From NCBI GenBank assembly GCA_963691815.1, contig OY829662.1, positions 16,682,411 through 16,746,410 on the forward strand: DNA of 64,000 bases, in the 5' to 3' direction. This DNA is from Echiichthys vipera (Eukaryota; Chordata; Actinopteri; Perciformes; Trachinidae). The translations under genes were made by a program, and so were the position numbers. Positions within the stretch are counted from its first letter, which is position 1, and each line of letters begins with the position of its first letter. Of the stretch, positions 1 to 11,686 are shown piece after piece. A model generated the notes under the pieces. That model was given only the letters and a program-made list of their open reading frames with translations. It made no database searches and was not told the DNA's origin.

Positions 1-4
1 ACTA

Positions 5-321
5 CTTTACCTTGCCGTCAGACAGAAGTTACCTCCAGATTACACAGAAGTTTCCTTTCTCTCTCTCTCTCTCTGCCCTCTACTTCTTTATACTCCAGCT
101 CACAAAGGTTTATTCTTGTCTCTACAGTAAACAGCATTTTATTATCGCTGTCCTAATCACTCATTTTATTTTTGTTGTATTTGTTTATTCCATAAACCGC
201 GGAAAGACTGATCCAAACAGCTGTATAACACAGTGCGTCGCACAGTTGCACTTATGCATAGGAATATGTTGAGAAAATGTAATGCTAAAGGAAAGTGTGG
301 CTGTCTGACAGCAAGGTAAAG
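5..321. mobile_element. MITE-like element with 21-bp terminal inverted repeats
   Basis: Positions 5-25 (ctttaccttgccgtcagaca plus g) and 301-321 are reverse complements with one mismatch. They bound about 317 bp with no transposase reading frame. A short TC-rich tract lies at about 58-74. This architecture is that of a non-autonomous DNA transposon. The target-site duplication cannot be judged because the left flank is only four bases long. The family is not identified. Confidence 0.6.
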
Positions 322-2452
322 AGATTACACTTAAACTGATGGTTGCCGATTAGGTGGGCCTTTTTTAAGTTGACTTAAGTAGGCTACATTTTACTGGTGT
401 TGTCCCCATCCACAACGGCTTCCATGTACAGGAATCTACTGTAGTTAATCAACGTGTTAATGAACTGACTATCAATAAGTACCTCAAAAAGGCTGAACCA
501 TCCCTTTAAGCTGTCGGCTAATTTAAATGAGGGCCCAGTTTCCTCGGTTGCCTGGCAACTAATCCTGGCCAAGAAATTTGGTACATAGCCCCCAGTAAAT
601 CCACAAACTGTTGTTTTAATACTTTATACATATTAAATAAACAAGAACATGTCAATGGATGAGCTTTAGAGGTGCTGGTAAGTGGATTTTGTTATCCTTG
701 CACAGACTAGTTGTTCCTACATTTCCAGTCTTTGCAGAAAGCTAATCGAGCTGCTGGTGTCCTCAAATTCCAAAATGGTCTCAATCTTCTCTTGGGGAAA
801 AAAGCGGAATTTGTAAAGAGTATACAGTTGTATTTGGTAGTTTCCATATTTTGATACAGATTAGTTAGCCTAGTTCTGTGTTGAGTATAGCTAGCTATTA
901 CAGTAATGTTAGAATTACCTTCCCTGCCTTTTCTTGCTTTTAACAGCTTAACACCAGGCTGAGCTGAATATACTGTCTGTGTATGACAAACAGACAAACT
1001 ATGATTGTAGCAAATGCAGAGAGCAAAGTTAAGAGACTGTGTTGTTTCTAAAAGAAACTGTAAATAATGAGGAGCTAGCTAAGTAGCAACAAGAAAGTTA
1101 ATGCTTAGCTAACTGCTAACTTTTGCACATCTTCATCTTTACATCTTTCTTAATAGTTTTGTGTTAAAGCAAGCTGAACCATTTTCTTGCACCACCATGA
1201 TGCAAAAGTATTACACGTCGTCTGACACTTACTGATGGAAACATGATCTATTTAAATAGCGTATACTGGGAATCTGTTTTCTGGCAGTTTTGCTATGGTG
1301 CTACAGAACTTATTGTGAACTTGACCTTGTTTTCTGTAAACAGTAAGCATATTAAGCCTGAGCTTAACTAATCAATGATTTCAGAACAGAAAGGGGGAAA
1401 ACATGTTAAAGTAGTAGTCATATTTACCATGATACTCTACAATATGATCTAACTGCTAGTCAAACGTCAGCTATACGTATAAATTCTTCTGAATAACACA
1501 GTTCTTACGGCACAGTAAGCCATGGTGGCTAACTTTTTAGGCTTAAAATAGCTTAAAATGTTGAGACTAATCTAGCAGTATATTTACTGTAAAACTGGTC
1601 TAACAATCAAGACCAGTCCAAAATACTTGTGAAATCAGCCCCAGGTGTTTGTAGTTGTCAGATCATTCATTGGCATCTCACTCCTGCTAGTGTTTCAAAT
1701 ATATATATATATAATGTTACCTCACCTGCATGTTTGTACAGAGTCCTGACAAGTTAAAATCTGGAAATAAAATGTGATTAAATGTATCGCAATTCAGACA
1801 AATGCAAGTGGCAGCCAACACCATGGGTCTTTGCTGGTGCAGTGTGAGGAGAAAACGGGTCATTGTGAGAAGGGTGCGCTGGATCTGACCCTGGCTAAAA
1901 CCAGACATGCAAGTGTGAAATCCAGTTGAAAGGTAAGCAGCTGATAAAGCTACATAACAAAGGCAATATCATCTCTCCCCCTCTCTCCAAAATTTCTTTT
2001 CATCCATCTTTTTCCTCCTTTTTTTGCATTCATCTCCTTATTCACTGGGGTATTTTCACAACTTTATACAGCAGATAAATGTAAGTTCTAATAAAAGATC
2101 ACTTTGTGATGCAGTTCCCTAAAAACCCATCGGGGCTGAAATGTGTAATGTCTAAGAAACCAATTTGATTTGCCTCTGTTTTATTTATGCTTCTATTTTC
2201 TTTTCTGTTGCTTAATGTGTATGAAGCAATTAGGTGCACATCACTCATGCCTGTTGGGTCTGTTACCATAGCTACAATATGATTGTGCAGACAATCATCT
2301 GGTGCTTGTTTCCTCCAATAGGGTCGCACGGCTGAAGCTGCAATATTAAGTAAAGATGCCCATCTTTCAGCAACACACTAGTAAGAATCAGAAACAGGTT
2401 CATGAGTATGAGAAAGTATTGCAGAGTGGCAGGCAGGGGACTGCGCCCAGTC
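322..2452. other. Spacer without recognised features
   Basis: AT-rich DNA with only short open frames on either strand. None has convincing splice borders, codon pattern or recognisable domains. A short (TA)n tract occurs near 1700-1712. Confidence 0.5.
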
Positions 2453-2503
2453 ATGGCGGACCACAGAAACAAGATCCGACAAGCCACACAGCAGGAGAGG
2501 AAG
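2453..2503 (+). CDS. Candidate first coding exon, unrecognised protein
   Basis: An ATG in good context (gtcATGG) opens 17 codons, MADHRNKIRQATQQERK, and runs into a good donor (AAG|GTGAGA) at 2504 in phase 0. The predicted peptide is basic and polar. I do not recognise it. It is phase-compatible with the splice-bordered open segment at 7668-7853. The evidence is only start context, donor and phase, so this may be chance. Confidence 0.2.
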
Positions 2504-3312
2504 GTGAGAGCATCTACCATTTTGAAATTCAACTCTGCTTATTGTTCATTGAAAGAGTTTGGCGGGACAAAACAGTGACAGTAAACAAGATACGCCTTTG
2601 CATTCAGGCTTTGAACGCAAAAGGGGACAATGAGGAACAAAAAGGAAGTGTCACTTTAAATGAAATGCATTCGTTGAATGAATGCAGACACACAGTCTGC
2701 TTCTACTTATAAATGTCGTCCGAGGCTGCTCAGGTCACATTCAGTTCAATTGGTGAGATCAAATAATTCCAGCTGGGCTTTGCATAAAAGGAAGATGTCA
2801 TTTTTACATATAATTGGACAGATGGAAGTGGGGAAAAAATTGCAAAACATTGTTTTGGTTTAAATGATCAGAATCTGTCAAAAATTAATATACGATTTGA
2901 AAATAGTTATACAGTTGTGGCCTCAATCAAAGAGAGCTCTAAATCCCATCAATCAGCATCTGAGGAAAAGATGCGTTCAGGGACAATCATGGAGAAGCTT
3001 TGAAACCAGGCTTGTTGAAATCAAAGGCCTGAGAGCTGAAATCATTTTTTGCAGGCTATCCGTGTCATTCTGAGAAAAATAAATGTGGTCAGTTAATCTG
3101 CGGCTTGGAAAAGGACAACAGCCAATGCAGCATGTTCAAGCTGCCCCCCTACTGGGCGGCCCATGAGCCTGTCGATATGGTGGTTTGATGTTGGATGGAA
3201 AATAAGAACCCCCCACAACAAACAGAGAGGGCTGGAACAGAGAGACTGGAACAGAGAAAGAGAGGCTAGAAAGGGAAGAACCATCGACAGATGGACTCTG
3301 TTGTGATTAAAG

Positions 3313-3432
3313 ATGGCGGCAGTCTTTACTGCAGACTACGAAGGACTATACTCGATCCATAGAAAAGCGGTGGGAGTAGTCTGCGATTCAACACAACAAA
3401 ACCATGAACAACACAGTAAGGTAAACCAGCAG
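3313..3432 (+). CDS. Candidate alternative first coding exon, unrecognised
   Basis: The sequence agATGGCGGC starts a 40-codon open segment (MAAVFTADYEGLYSIH...). Two possible donors follow: AAG|GTAAAC after 3420 and CAG|GTATGA after 3432. Both are in phase 0, and the frame closes with TGA at once if unspliced. Like 2453-2503 it could join 7668-7853 in frame. I recognise no family. It could equally be a spurious short frame. Confidence 0.18.
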
Positions 3433-6400
3433 GTATGATGTCTGCTTTTGCATCTCTGAGGATGAAAACTACGGTTACTGTTAACTTTCCATTGTATTGT
3501 TTATCGTTCTTTTATGTCTGTTATCGTGTTTCATGTCAGTGCCATCCTGGTTTTGTTGTGTCCTCTCTCTCATCAAAAACGAAGCACATCATTTGATTTG
3601 ACCAGTGAATGTGCATCCTATGACCAGACTACTGAAGACCCCAATAGACTGAACGCTTAAATTAATTTGAATTTTTTTTAAGCGAGCAGATGTCTGACAA
3701 TTACTCCGTTTGGTACATGGTTACGCATGCATGTCTTTGGCATAATATTACCAATGGATATATGGGCCGCTTTTAATACGATTTTTCCCTTCTTTTCGGA
3801 ATATGGTGATGTGTGAGCTATGATATTCAGCAAAATAAACTCAAGTCTGGAAATTGCTCAATCCTCTGTGCCTAATCCACTCCAAGGCTTGTTAGTCATG
3901 ATATATTCAGCCGGGACAAAGGACATCAGCAGGACTCCAGAATACATTTTCTGACAGTCTTTTGATATTACTCTTTCATTTCAGAACTTAAAACAGACAT
4001 TGAATAACTTTAATACGCCTGGCACATTTTTATTAAAACCCTCTTATCTATAATAACTTGGTCAATCATAGCAACGGTTTCGAGTGTCTCAGTTTAGTCT
4101 TTAAGCCCTGTGTATTTTATCCATTTTAAGTTTTGAGGGCTTTGAAAGATGTCTTGTCTTGTTTGTTGTTTCTTTTGTCCTTAACTTTTATTGAATTATT
4201 TCAAGAAAGCCAATTTGAAAAATAGAAATCTCTATTGTGTGCACTCAGAATGGGAGCATTCATTTACACGTCTTAATGGGCTTTTGTTCATCAGGGAGTC
4301 TTCCACAGAGATAAGCCTATTTCAGCCAAGGCCTACTAGGGAGTCTAAATCCACACTGACAGGTGGAACAAAAGACAACTGAAAGGACTGAATTGGGAAA
4401 CATAAAGTTGTCCTCTGCTAGCACTTAACTGAAAAATGACATTTGAAAGACAGTTCAGCAAATATAACAAATTAAAACATCAGTATAACAGGTTATAATA
4501 AACTGAAATCATGCACATGTTACATTTGGACATCTTTCTTTAAGAACCATTATTATAACTCTTTGGACAAGCTATAGAATTAGCATTTTTCTGCAGTCAG
4601 AAATAAATATCGCCGATCAGTGAACACTCATTGGAGGCTTTATACAACTACATGTCTTCAACAATTCCTACACACAATGCTATTTTTACACGAGTTTAGC
4701 TGATTTCATGAATAACCAGGTCTGGATCATACAGTCACGGAGCTGAACAGAGAAACGTCTTCTATTGTTCCTCTGTCTGCTGAGCAGCACCTCTTGGTCA
4801 GTTGCTTAGGGGCTTCTTGTTTGTAGTTGCTGAGGCAGAGAAGACTACTTTTCACTCACCCATCACACACACTCCTTTCTAGATCTTCAAGGGATTTATT
4901 GCTGCAGTTTACTGTAAAGTTGTTTGTGAAAGACATTTTAAATAGAATGCCAATAGATGTCAAAATGCATTATCATTTGACATTGTGGCAAGAGGAAAAA
5001 AGTTTATCATGAAATTTGAATTTGGATCCATAATGTTTTTCTTTACTGTTCATAGATCAAATAAGGCTTCATAGTTGGGATGAATGCACTGTAAAGTCTA
5101 GGAGGAGATTCTTTAAAGGCGCCTAGAACATGAGAAAAGTAGCCCACCTCCACATAATTTGTCCAGTACTGTGAAATGACAGCCTGATGTCTGCAAATCA
5201 TTTTTAGGTGTTTTGTACTATGGTCCTGTGGGACATCATTTGAAAAGAAAAAAAAAATCCATTGCTAAGGAGGTTTATGGGATATTTTCATGTGTAAGAT
5301 ACATATATTTAAATCTGACAGGAGTGCAAATGGCATTTTATTGACTGTTCTTCACTGTAGATTTTAATTAATGAACCAGCTGTATAAACTTTGGAAAAAA
5401 ATGGTCCTTTTTATAGAATTGTTGCAAGATTTTCTTAGCAACAGTTGTCAAAGAAACGTGGAACTTACAGTCAAGGATCAGGAAATAAAGATGTGACCAC
5501 TACTAGTATAGTATATTCCAAGTTTGACATCATTGTGTCTGTTAAAACAAGAGTTATGCTACTTCTATTTGTTTTTTTGCTGTTAAGGACATATAAGCAA
5601 CATTTTTGGTGACCGTATCACTCTTTATATTTCAGCCCTTAGGACCATGAAACCCCTTCCTGAACCATAGTACATCATACCTAAAAATGGTCTACAGACA
5701 TACGGCTATAGTTTTATTGTACTAGTCAAATTGTATGGAAGGTGGGCTACGACACAATGTTTTTTAGGGTTTCTCCTTCTAGACTATAGTTCAAGTCTGT
5801 GATTTTTGGTAATCCTGGTAGATCAGTGCTGCAAGATATGAGGAATATATCTAATTGTGATTATTTTGACCGATATTGCAATATTGATATGATTGTTGCA
5901 GTACTCAAGCCTATCGATCATTGACATAAAATGTATGCCATAAGATTGACAATTCCCTCTGTTTAACACAGCCAGGAGCCTGTTTGGATAGCATGGTCTC
6001 CATGGTTAATAAAGTAAAAAAATCCTTCATGCCCAAAAAGTCATTTTTAAGAGTGAGTTGTGAAACAGGCTGGGTGCAGCTCATGGGTCGTAGTTAAAAA
6101 AAGTGTTGCATCCATCAGAGTTCAGTAGACGTCCAGTAGGCCACAGAAGAAAAAGCATGAGAGTTGATAAAAGATTACATATGAGTGGGTGTAGGTGCTT
6201 TAAAATGTGTATTTCTGCTGTACATGAGTATATCGTTAGTGATGTAACTTTGTACCCCTGAGTGTGATATGTCTATCAACATCAGATATACTTTTGACTG
6301 GGCATCCGGGCTTTGGTTGATCAGTGTTGACATCTGTCCTCTTGAGTCGCATCCAGACTCAGTTCATATAAAAATATATATTAGGTTAAGTTGTAGCCTC

Positions 6401-7138
6401 CATGTCTTCTTTTGATTAACTGAGAAATGGAAGCTACTGCTGAGCTCTTCTTCATTAGCTCCACACTATCTGCTCATTCATGCGTTCATTTCTCTTATTT
6501 CTCTGCCTTCCATTTGGTCATGCCAGTTTCTGAACACCATTCTGATGTTTAAAAAAGCCCTGCTCATAATTCAGCATCATTCAGATCTAGCTTGCAGAGA
6601 AGCTAGGATGGGCAAGAGAGGGGGCTGTGTGAACCATAACTTGATATGTGATTTGCCTGGCTGCTGAGGCTTCACGATGGGTGCAGACACCTGGAAGTAA
6701 TGGATGAATCTCAAAGCTCTAGACTATGAACATTGAAAGTAGTGTTATTAAGCAGTATATTTGACCTCAATCAGTATGCCCTCTGTGTTGTTTATCAGAA
6801 AATGTACTGCCATGCAATAAAATGCTCCTGGGGGTTGTTCCAGTCTAGATTTATGTGTGTTTTAACAGCAACAGTGTCACATGCTGTTGCAAAAGGAATA
6901 CAAAAAGGAGATAAGAGTAAAGGAAACATTTTCAATCCAGTAAATCATTATGTTCAGAAAGTCCCTGTTAGGAAAACTGTTTCAGTAGAGGCCTAGTTTA
7001 TGGCATAAGGTTTGGGAACTTGCCCTATGATGTAACTTCCTCAAATCTTCAAATTATAAAATAGGGCTTTTGAAGATCATTCATATTGAAGACTATAGAA
7101 TATAATCTGCACAGGAAACATGTCTTACAGGTCCAATA
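3433..7138. other. Spacer; one degraded repeat, no gene seen
   Basis: AT-rich DNA. Around 5835-5955 a stretch with several 'gatattg'-type words resembles a degraded fish repeat. The open frames at 4191, 4827 and 6733 have no recognisable domains or supporting splice sites. Confidence 0.45.
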
Positions 7139-7582
7139 TTGTAAAAAGTGAGATTTCCTTGTCTTACTTTTATTAAAAAGCAGGTTCAGGTGCTATATAA
7201 ACACTGTGAAACTATCAAAGCGCCAAATCCACAGAGAAATGCACACAGCCCATCATCAGAAGTCTTTAAATGAGCTGTCAGGACTTCTGTACCTTTGTGA
7301 TATCACAATTATACTACTGTGTATGTATAGGTAGAAAGTGCCGCTAGAGTGATATTAGTCATTCCCCGGCTGCAATGACGGTGCAGAAAGCGCGGATATG
7401 GAAGACCCGGAAACACTGACCAATCAGAGTAGACTGGGTTTTTTTTTCAGGAAAGGGGGGTTTAAAGAGACAGGTGCATTTCAGACAGTATGAGAAAGAT
7501 AAAGTGTTTTTGGGCATTTAAAGCATGTCAATATCTTCTAGTAGAAACCCCAACTACAACCTGAAAATGAGCATATGTTCCT
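7139..7582. repeat. Repeat family A, copy 1 (near full length)
   Basis: It starts aggtccaatattgtaaaaag and ends near gcatatgttcc. It aligns along its length with 53878-54370, sharing the blocks agtgagatttcc, gagaaatgcacacagccc, a central 'ctgcaatgac.gtgcaga' block and agtagaaacccc. Shorter relatives lie at 22931-23025, 24671-24840 and 49669-49740. With no coding capacity and about 450-490 bp length, it is probably a non-autonomous DNA element. Confidence 0.7.
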
Positions 7583-7667
7583 TTTTTAAATGTTGCACAA
7601 ATTAAAACATACATCAGTTCCTCAATATGAGTACAAAGCAGAATTAACAAATAATTCTTCTTCTCAG

Positions 7668-7853
7668 GAACAAATGGATGGCGAAGACAAACTATCATGG
7701 CAACATTCTGCTTCAGCCAGGTCTTCTCATGTCAAGTTGATGAGAGGGACGCTACCATTACTGCAGCCCGACGCGTTGAATAACCGTGCAATGGAATTCT
7801 TAGTAAATGGATGTACTGCTGGAGGATGTGCGAGGAAGACAATCAGACTCAAG
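7668..7853 (+). CDS. Candidate internal coding exon, unrecognised protein
   Basis: A strong acceptor (attcttcttctcag|gaa) and a donor (ctcAAG|GTAAAA) bound exactly 186 nt, or 62 codons, open in the frame that begins EQMDGEDKLSWQHS and ends GCARKTIRLK. Both borders are phase 0, matching the candidate first exons at 2453-2503 and 3313-3432. The predicted segment is polar and ends in a basic, cysteine-containing stretch (CTAGGCARK). I know no family with this sequence, and no clear downstream exon was found before axin1. This is the best-bounded unrecognised open segment in the window, but it is unproven. Confidence 0.25.
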
Positions 7854-8620
7854 GTAAAACATGTTGATTTGCATGTGAATCAGCATTTTCTCTATCATCT
7901 CCATCACTTCTTTATTCCGAGTTTCTGAAACATTATCAAGATTTTCTAGTGGAGGAAATCCTGACCTTTTGATATTTAAGTTGTAAGAACATTGAAATGC
8001 TATTGGAACTGACAATAATGACATGAATACAGTAGATGGTCAGAGAAAATCAGCAGTGCTATGAAGAAAAAAAGTGTCTCACTATCGGGATGCTTAGATT
8101 GTTGCTACCCAAAATCAATTTTTGCCTTGAGCAAGCTGAGGTGTGTTTGGTCTTTTTCACGTTTTATCCTGTTGGCATAAATATTGTAAGCACTGTGTAG
8201 ACTGCACACTTTAAGAGGCTTCTAGGTTTGAGCGGGCAATTCAGGTGATGTGATGAGACAGGGTGTGAAATATATATTCCTGCTCTTTCTTATGCTCCCA
8301 AATGGTTTGATGTAATGACATAATCAAATGCGTTTATGTTTATATGGTGTCCCGCCAGCCTTTCATTTTAGACTTAGTAAAACCGTGTGACTGCTCAGTG
8401 ATCGCCTGGCATGAAAGCGTTGACACAGCCTTTATTCTTTATCCTTTAGTCTTCATACTGTCAAGTCATAAAGTAATGACATGATCAAGTGTATCTAACA
8501 TTGCTGCTTAGATGTAGTAAAATGCTCTGTTGAGTGACACATTGTTGCATTGACTGTTTCAAAGCATCAACACTACTTTTTTAAAGCGTATAAAACATTT
8601 GGTAAAATGGCCTATTCTCT
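7854..8620. other. Spacer without recognised features
   Basis: AT-rich DNA between the candidate exon and the SINE. No supported gene, repeat or RNA was seen. Confidence 0.45.
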
Positions 8621-8628
8621 AGAAGAAG

Positions 8629-8955
8629 AAGAATTCCTTTATTAGTCCCGCAATGGGGAAATTAGATTTTTTCACTCTATTATTATTATTCATGTTACAC
8701 ACACATGCACAGACAGGACCTATATACATGCAATTAATGGAGAGATGTTAGAGCAAGGGGGCTGCCAGTGACCAGCGCCCCGAGCAGTTGGGGGTTCGGT
8801 GTCTTGCTCAACAGCACCTTGACAGTGCCCAGGAGATGAACTGGCACCTCTCCAGCCACCAGTCCACGCTCCATTCGTGGTCCACACAGGGACTCGTACC
8901 GGCTGTCCTCAGGTTCCCAGCCAAGTCACCTATGGACTGAGCTAGAGCCAGAACA
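8629..8955 (-). mobile_element. tRNA-derived SINE, copy 1 (minus orientation)
   Basis: Read on the minus strand it opens with an A-box-like TAGCTCAGTCC and a B-box-like GGTACGAGTCC. It continues through a conserved body (tcatctcctgggca, aacccccaactgctcgg, ggcgctggtcactggcag) and ends with a tail reading ttccccattgcgggactaa and a (CTT)n run. The copy at 59385-59721 shares the head and body. RNA polymerase III boxes plus a microsatellite-like 3' end are typical of fish tRNA-SINEs. It is not a functional tRNA gene. Confidence 0.85.
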
Positions 8956-9520
8956 CTCGAAATAAATATTTAAGTTTTGTCTAATGGTGCAAAGTGGCAT
9001 GTTGATGGCTCTTTGTAACACCAGTGTTTATACAGAAGGGGTATGTCACTACTTAGTTTGGTTTCACCGTAGCTGTTTTATTCATAAACGCACTTAAACA
9101 AGAAGAAATGTATCTCCAAGGATGCTGCAACACTTCAGTTGGAATGAAAACCTGCAAACAGACACTTTCCACTTTGAAGCTGTATTTCATTTGCAACACT
9201 CAAATAGCAAATGTGTACCTTAACCTAAACTTAGGGTCTCAAATATTGCACTAGAAGCCAAAAAGTAGGACCCTTTTAAAGGGGCAATCAGCTGATTTTT
9301 CACATTACTTCAACCAGTAACAATGAGTACTCAGCTACTTCTCAGCCCGTTAACAATTTACAGTGTCTTCTGTGACTCTAGAGAGAACTTTCTGTCTAAA
9401 AATATAAATGATGATATTATGTTTTTTATCCAAAGAAAGGTGCTAATGAGTTGCATTATAGGACATTTAGCATTTATGGAGCTTGAAAAAGATAAAAAAT
9501 GGACGTAGCATACCTGTCGG

Positions 9521-9813
9521 GGTCCGTTCTTTCAACTTGACCCAATCCTCGCCTACGGAAGTCTCCATCTTTTCAGACTTTGACTCTGCTTCATGTCCTC
9601 TTACCAAAAAAGGGCATGTAAGTGACATTGGGGGGGAGGGACATACGTCCATCTGGCTGAGGTATACCTCTGAGGTGACGTAAGGGCCAGCGGCTAGCTG
9701 TCACTCAAGAAGCCACGCCTCTGATTATTCATAAACTTTAACCTCCCATAAAATAAAAACTAGCCTGGTGCAAAAAAAAAAATCACACCCCTCAGTGTTA
9801 TCATGGAGATATG
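9521..9813 (+). repeat. Repeat family B, copy 1
   Basis: It is the reverse complement of 46425-46708. Shared blocks include ggtccgttct.tcaacttga, tttgactctgc, cctcttaccaaaaaagggca, gtccatctggctgagg, gctagctgtcactcaaga and ttattcataaactt. Copy 2's outer flank (catagactataaaa on the matching strand) suggests a non-autonomous DNA element. The short frames here on both strands are repeat-derived and not genes. Confidence 0.75.
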
Positions 9814-9829
9814 ACCTAAACATACAGAC

Positions 9830-10540
9830 TAGAATGTTTTTTTGTACCAGGTCTTAAATATGTTTATTTTTTGCTGTGAAATGGCCTGTTTAACATGGGG
9901 TTCAATGATAAACTGCTCTATTATGCAAACTATAGTGGAAACTCGGAGAACTGCAGTTTTTGGCACTTCCTTATTAGATCAACCAGGAAGTCTCTGTGGG
10001 TGAGGGCTTGAGCTTGACCCATAAAAATCAGGTCATCTGCTGCATCAGTGTTTAAAACTTTGTTGTTATGTGGGCTGTAAAACTGACATGATTAATGAAC
10101 TTATTTGCATATGAACATTTGTCAAATTTCTAAACGGCATATAAACAATAGTTACAAGAAGGCCTATTAAATGCTTATTGAAATGAGGGTAATATTGTCT
10201 GGCTCATTGGATGTCAGGCCTTTTCTGCTTTGTCTGCTATGTATTTTTGCAAGGGCAGTGTTGGCTTAGCTAGATGAGTGAGATTGGTTTAAAGAAATAC
10301 AAATAAGCCAGAACATTTTTTTGCCCTAAATTGCAAGCAGGTGTAGCTGTGGAGATGTGTGTGGCGATGCCAGACTAGGCTAATATGATGATTGCTATAA
10401 ATTAGGATGGATGGAAGAAATCACCCAATATGACACACATCTTAAATGATCTCACCTGCACAATCTGTTTCTTTTTTTAATTGACCTTTTCAATTTTGCA
10501 AGAACGGGATTACTGCAGAATATTTTTCAAGATATTTAAT
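9830..10540. other. Spacer without recognised features
   Basis: AT-rich DNA between repeats. No coding signal or structured element was recognised. Confidence 0.45.
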
Positions 10541-10543
10541 TCA

Positions 10544-10800
10544 GAATCAGGATCAGAAAACCTTTAATGTCCCGCAGACGGGGAAATTCGTTTGTCACAG
10601 CAGCAACAGAATATTACAAAATAAGCAATGAAGTTAAATTTAAAAAGGGAAGAAATAGACATATATACATATTCACATGATATAGTGCAGTTGTTCTTGT
10701 TTTGTAATTACGTAGTATTGAGTAAATAGATGAGTAAATATGACTAAATAGTGCAAAAACAGAAGTGACCTTAATACAGATAATACAGATAATTAATACA
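10544..10800 (-). repeat. Interspersed repeat resembling a LINE/SINE 3' tail
   Basis: The stretch aatcaggatcagaaaacctt, followed by taatgtcccgcagacgggg and later 'aaatagtgcaaaa', matches a type of tail common in fish retroelements. The 15285-15700 repeat has the same layout (atcagaatcagaatgcctttta... gaataaatagtgcaaaag). The reverse complement ends similarly to the SINE tail at 8629-8955 (ttcccc...gcgggac.taa). The boundaries and orientation are approximate. Confidence 0.45.
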
Positions 10801-10889
10801 GGATGATTCATTCTTGAGAGACAGGGAACCAAAAAAACAAAACAGAGTAGGCTACCACATGTACAGTAGAAAAACTAAACAGTGGTAAT

Positions 10890-11686
10890 GTGTGTAGTGA
10901 ACGGGCGAGGCGCTGTGCATCATCTGCTGTGTAGCGTCAGCTCCGCACAGACAGTGAGAGACAGTCATGGAGAGGTGGAGAGCGCACTGTTTTCTTTGTT
11001 ATTTTTAAAGTCTTGCAATTCGCAACTATGACACTGTCGGCGGTGACTCGTGCCGGTCCAAATGCCCGATGCACTCGAAAGCAGCAAGAAGATTTTCACC
11101 GGTTAAGTATATGTCACTTTTTTTTTCTCCTCCCTCAGCTCAGGGATTGGGATTGCGGTAGTCGGGAGAGACACTGTATGTGTGCCATCGCTTTGCTGGT
11201 TGTAAATCTATTCGGGAAACTGCTCCGGGATTCCCTCTGTGTCCTCTGACGGTAGGGGGAATGTTTGCGGTCTTCCTGTTGTTCCGTTTAGTTTCGCAGC
11301 TGTTGGCGGAGACACCACAGATATTAATAGGTGAATAGTGGGACAAAGTTGTGCACTTGTCGGTCGGCTGCTGAGAGGCCTGGCTGTATGTGTGTGTATG
11401 TACTGTATTGGTGTGTGTGTGTGTGTGTGTGTACGGAGTTTGTTTCTGGCTCCCCTCCCCCACTCGCCGCTGCTGTTCCGCTCGTTCTGGAGAGGCCAAG
11501 ACATGAACGTGATGAGAGGCTCACTTCAAAAAGAACAAACGGACACGATTTAAGACAAAGACGGGACATTTGCCCTCCCTCCCTAAATATCCCTGCCGTG
11601 CTACACACCTGTGACCGCAGAACCGTTAATGTCAATATTAATGCGCGAAGCGAGCGTCTCCGGTCCCGACGCATCATTACGCACAG
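10890..11686 (+). promoter_or_regulatory. axin1: Probable axin1 promoter and noncoding first exon
   Basis: This stretch is clearly richer in G+C and CpG than its surroundings (CpGs cluster at 10900-10990, 11025-11100 and 11450-11680). It ends in a good donor, gcaCAG|GTAGCA at 11687. The coding exon at 13653 is preceded by a strong acceptor but its start codon lies 76 nt inside the exon, so a spliced upstream noncoding exon is expected. The exon's 5' limit cannot be read from sequence. A second possible donor (CCG|GTTAAG at 11103) follows a short ATG frame starting at 11028, which could be an alternative first exon. Confidence 0.5.
11411..11432. repeat. (GT)n microsatellite
   Basis: Eleven GT units lie inside the putative first-exon region of axin1. 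On the minus strand they produce threonine/histidine-rich shadow frames. Confidence 0.9.

Noticed and set aside
9467..9683. Overlapping small frames on both strands
   Set aside because: They lie in repeat family B, which recurs inverted at 46.4-46.7 kb. No domain or splice support.
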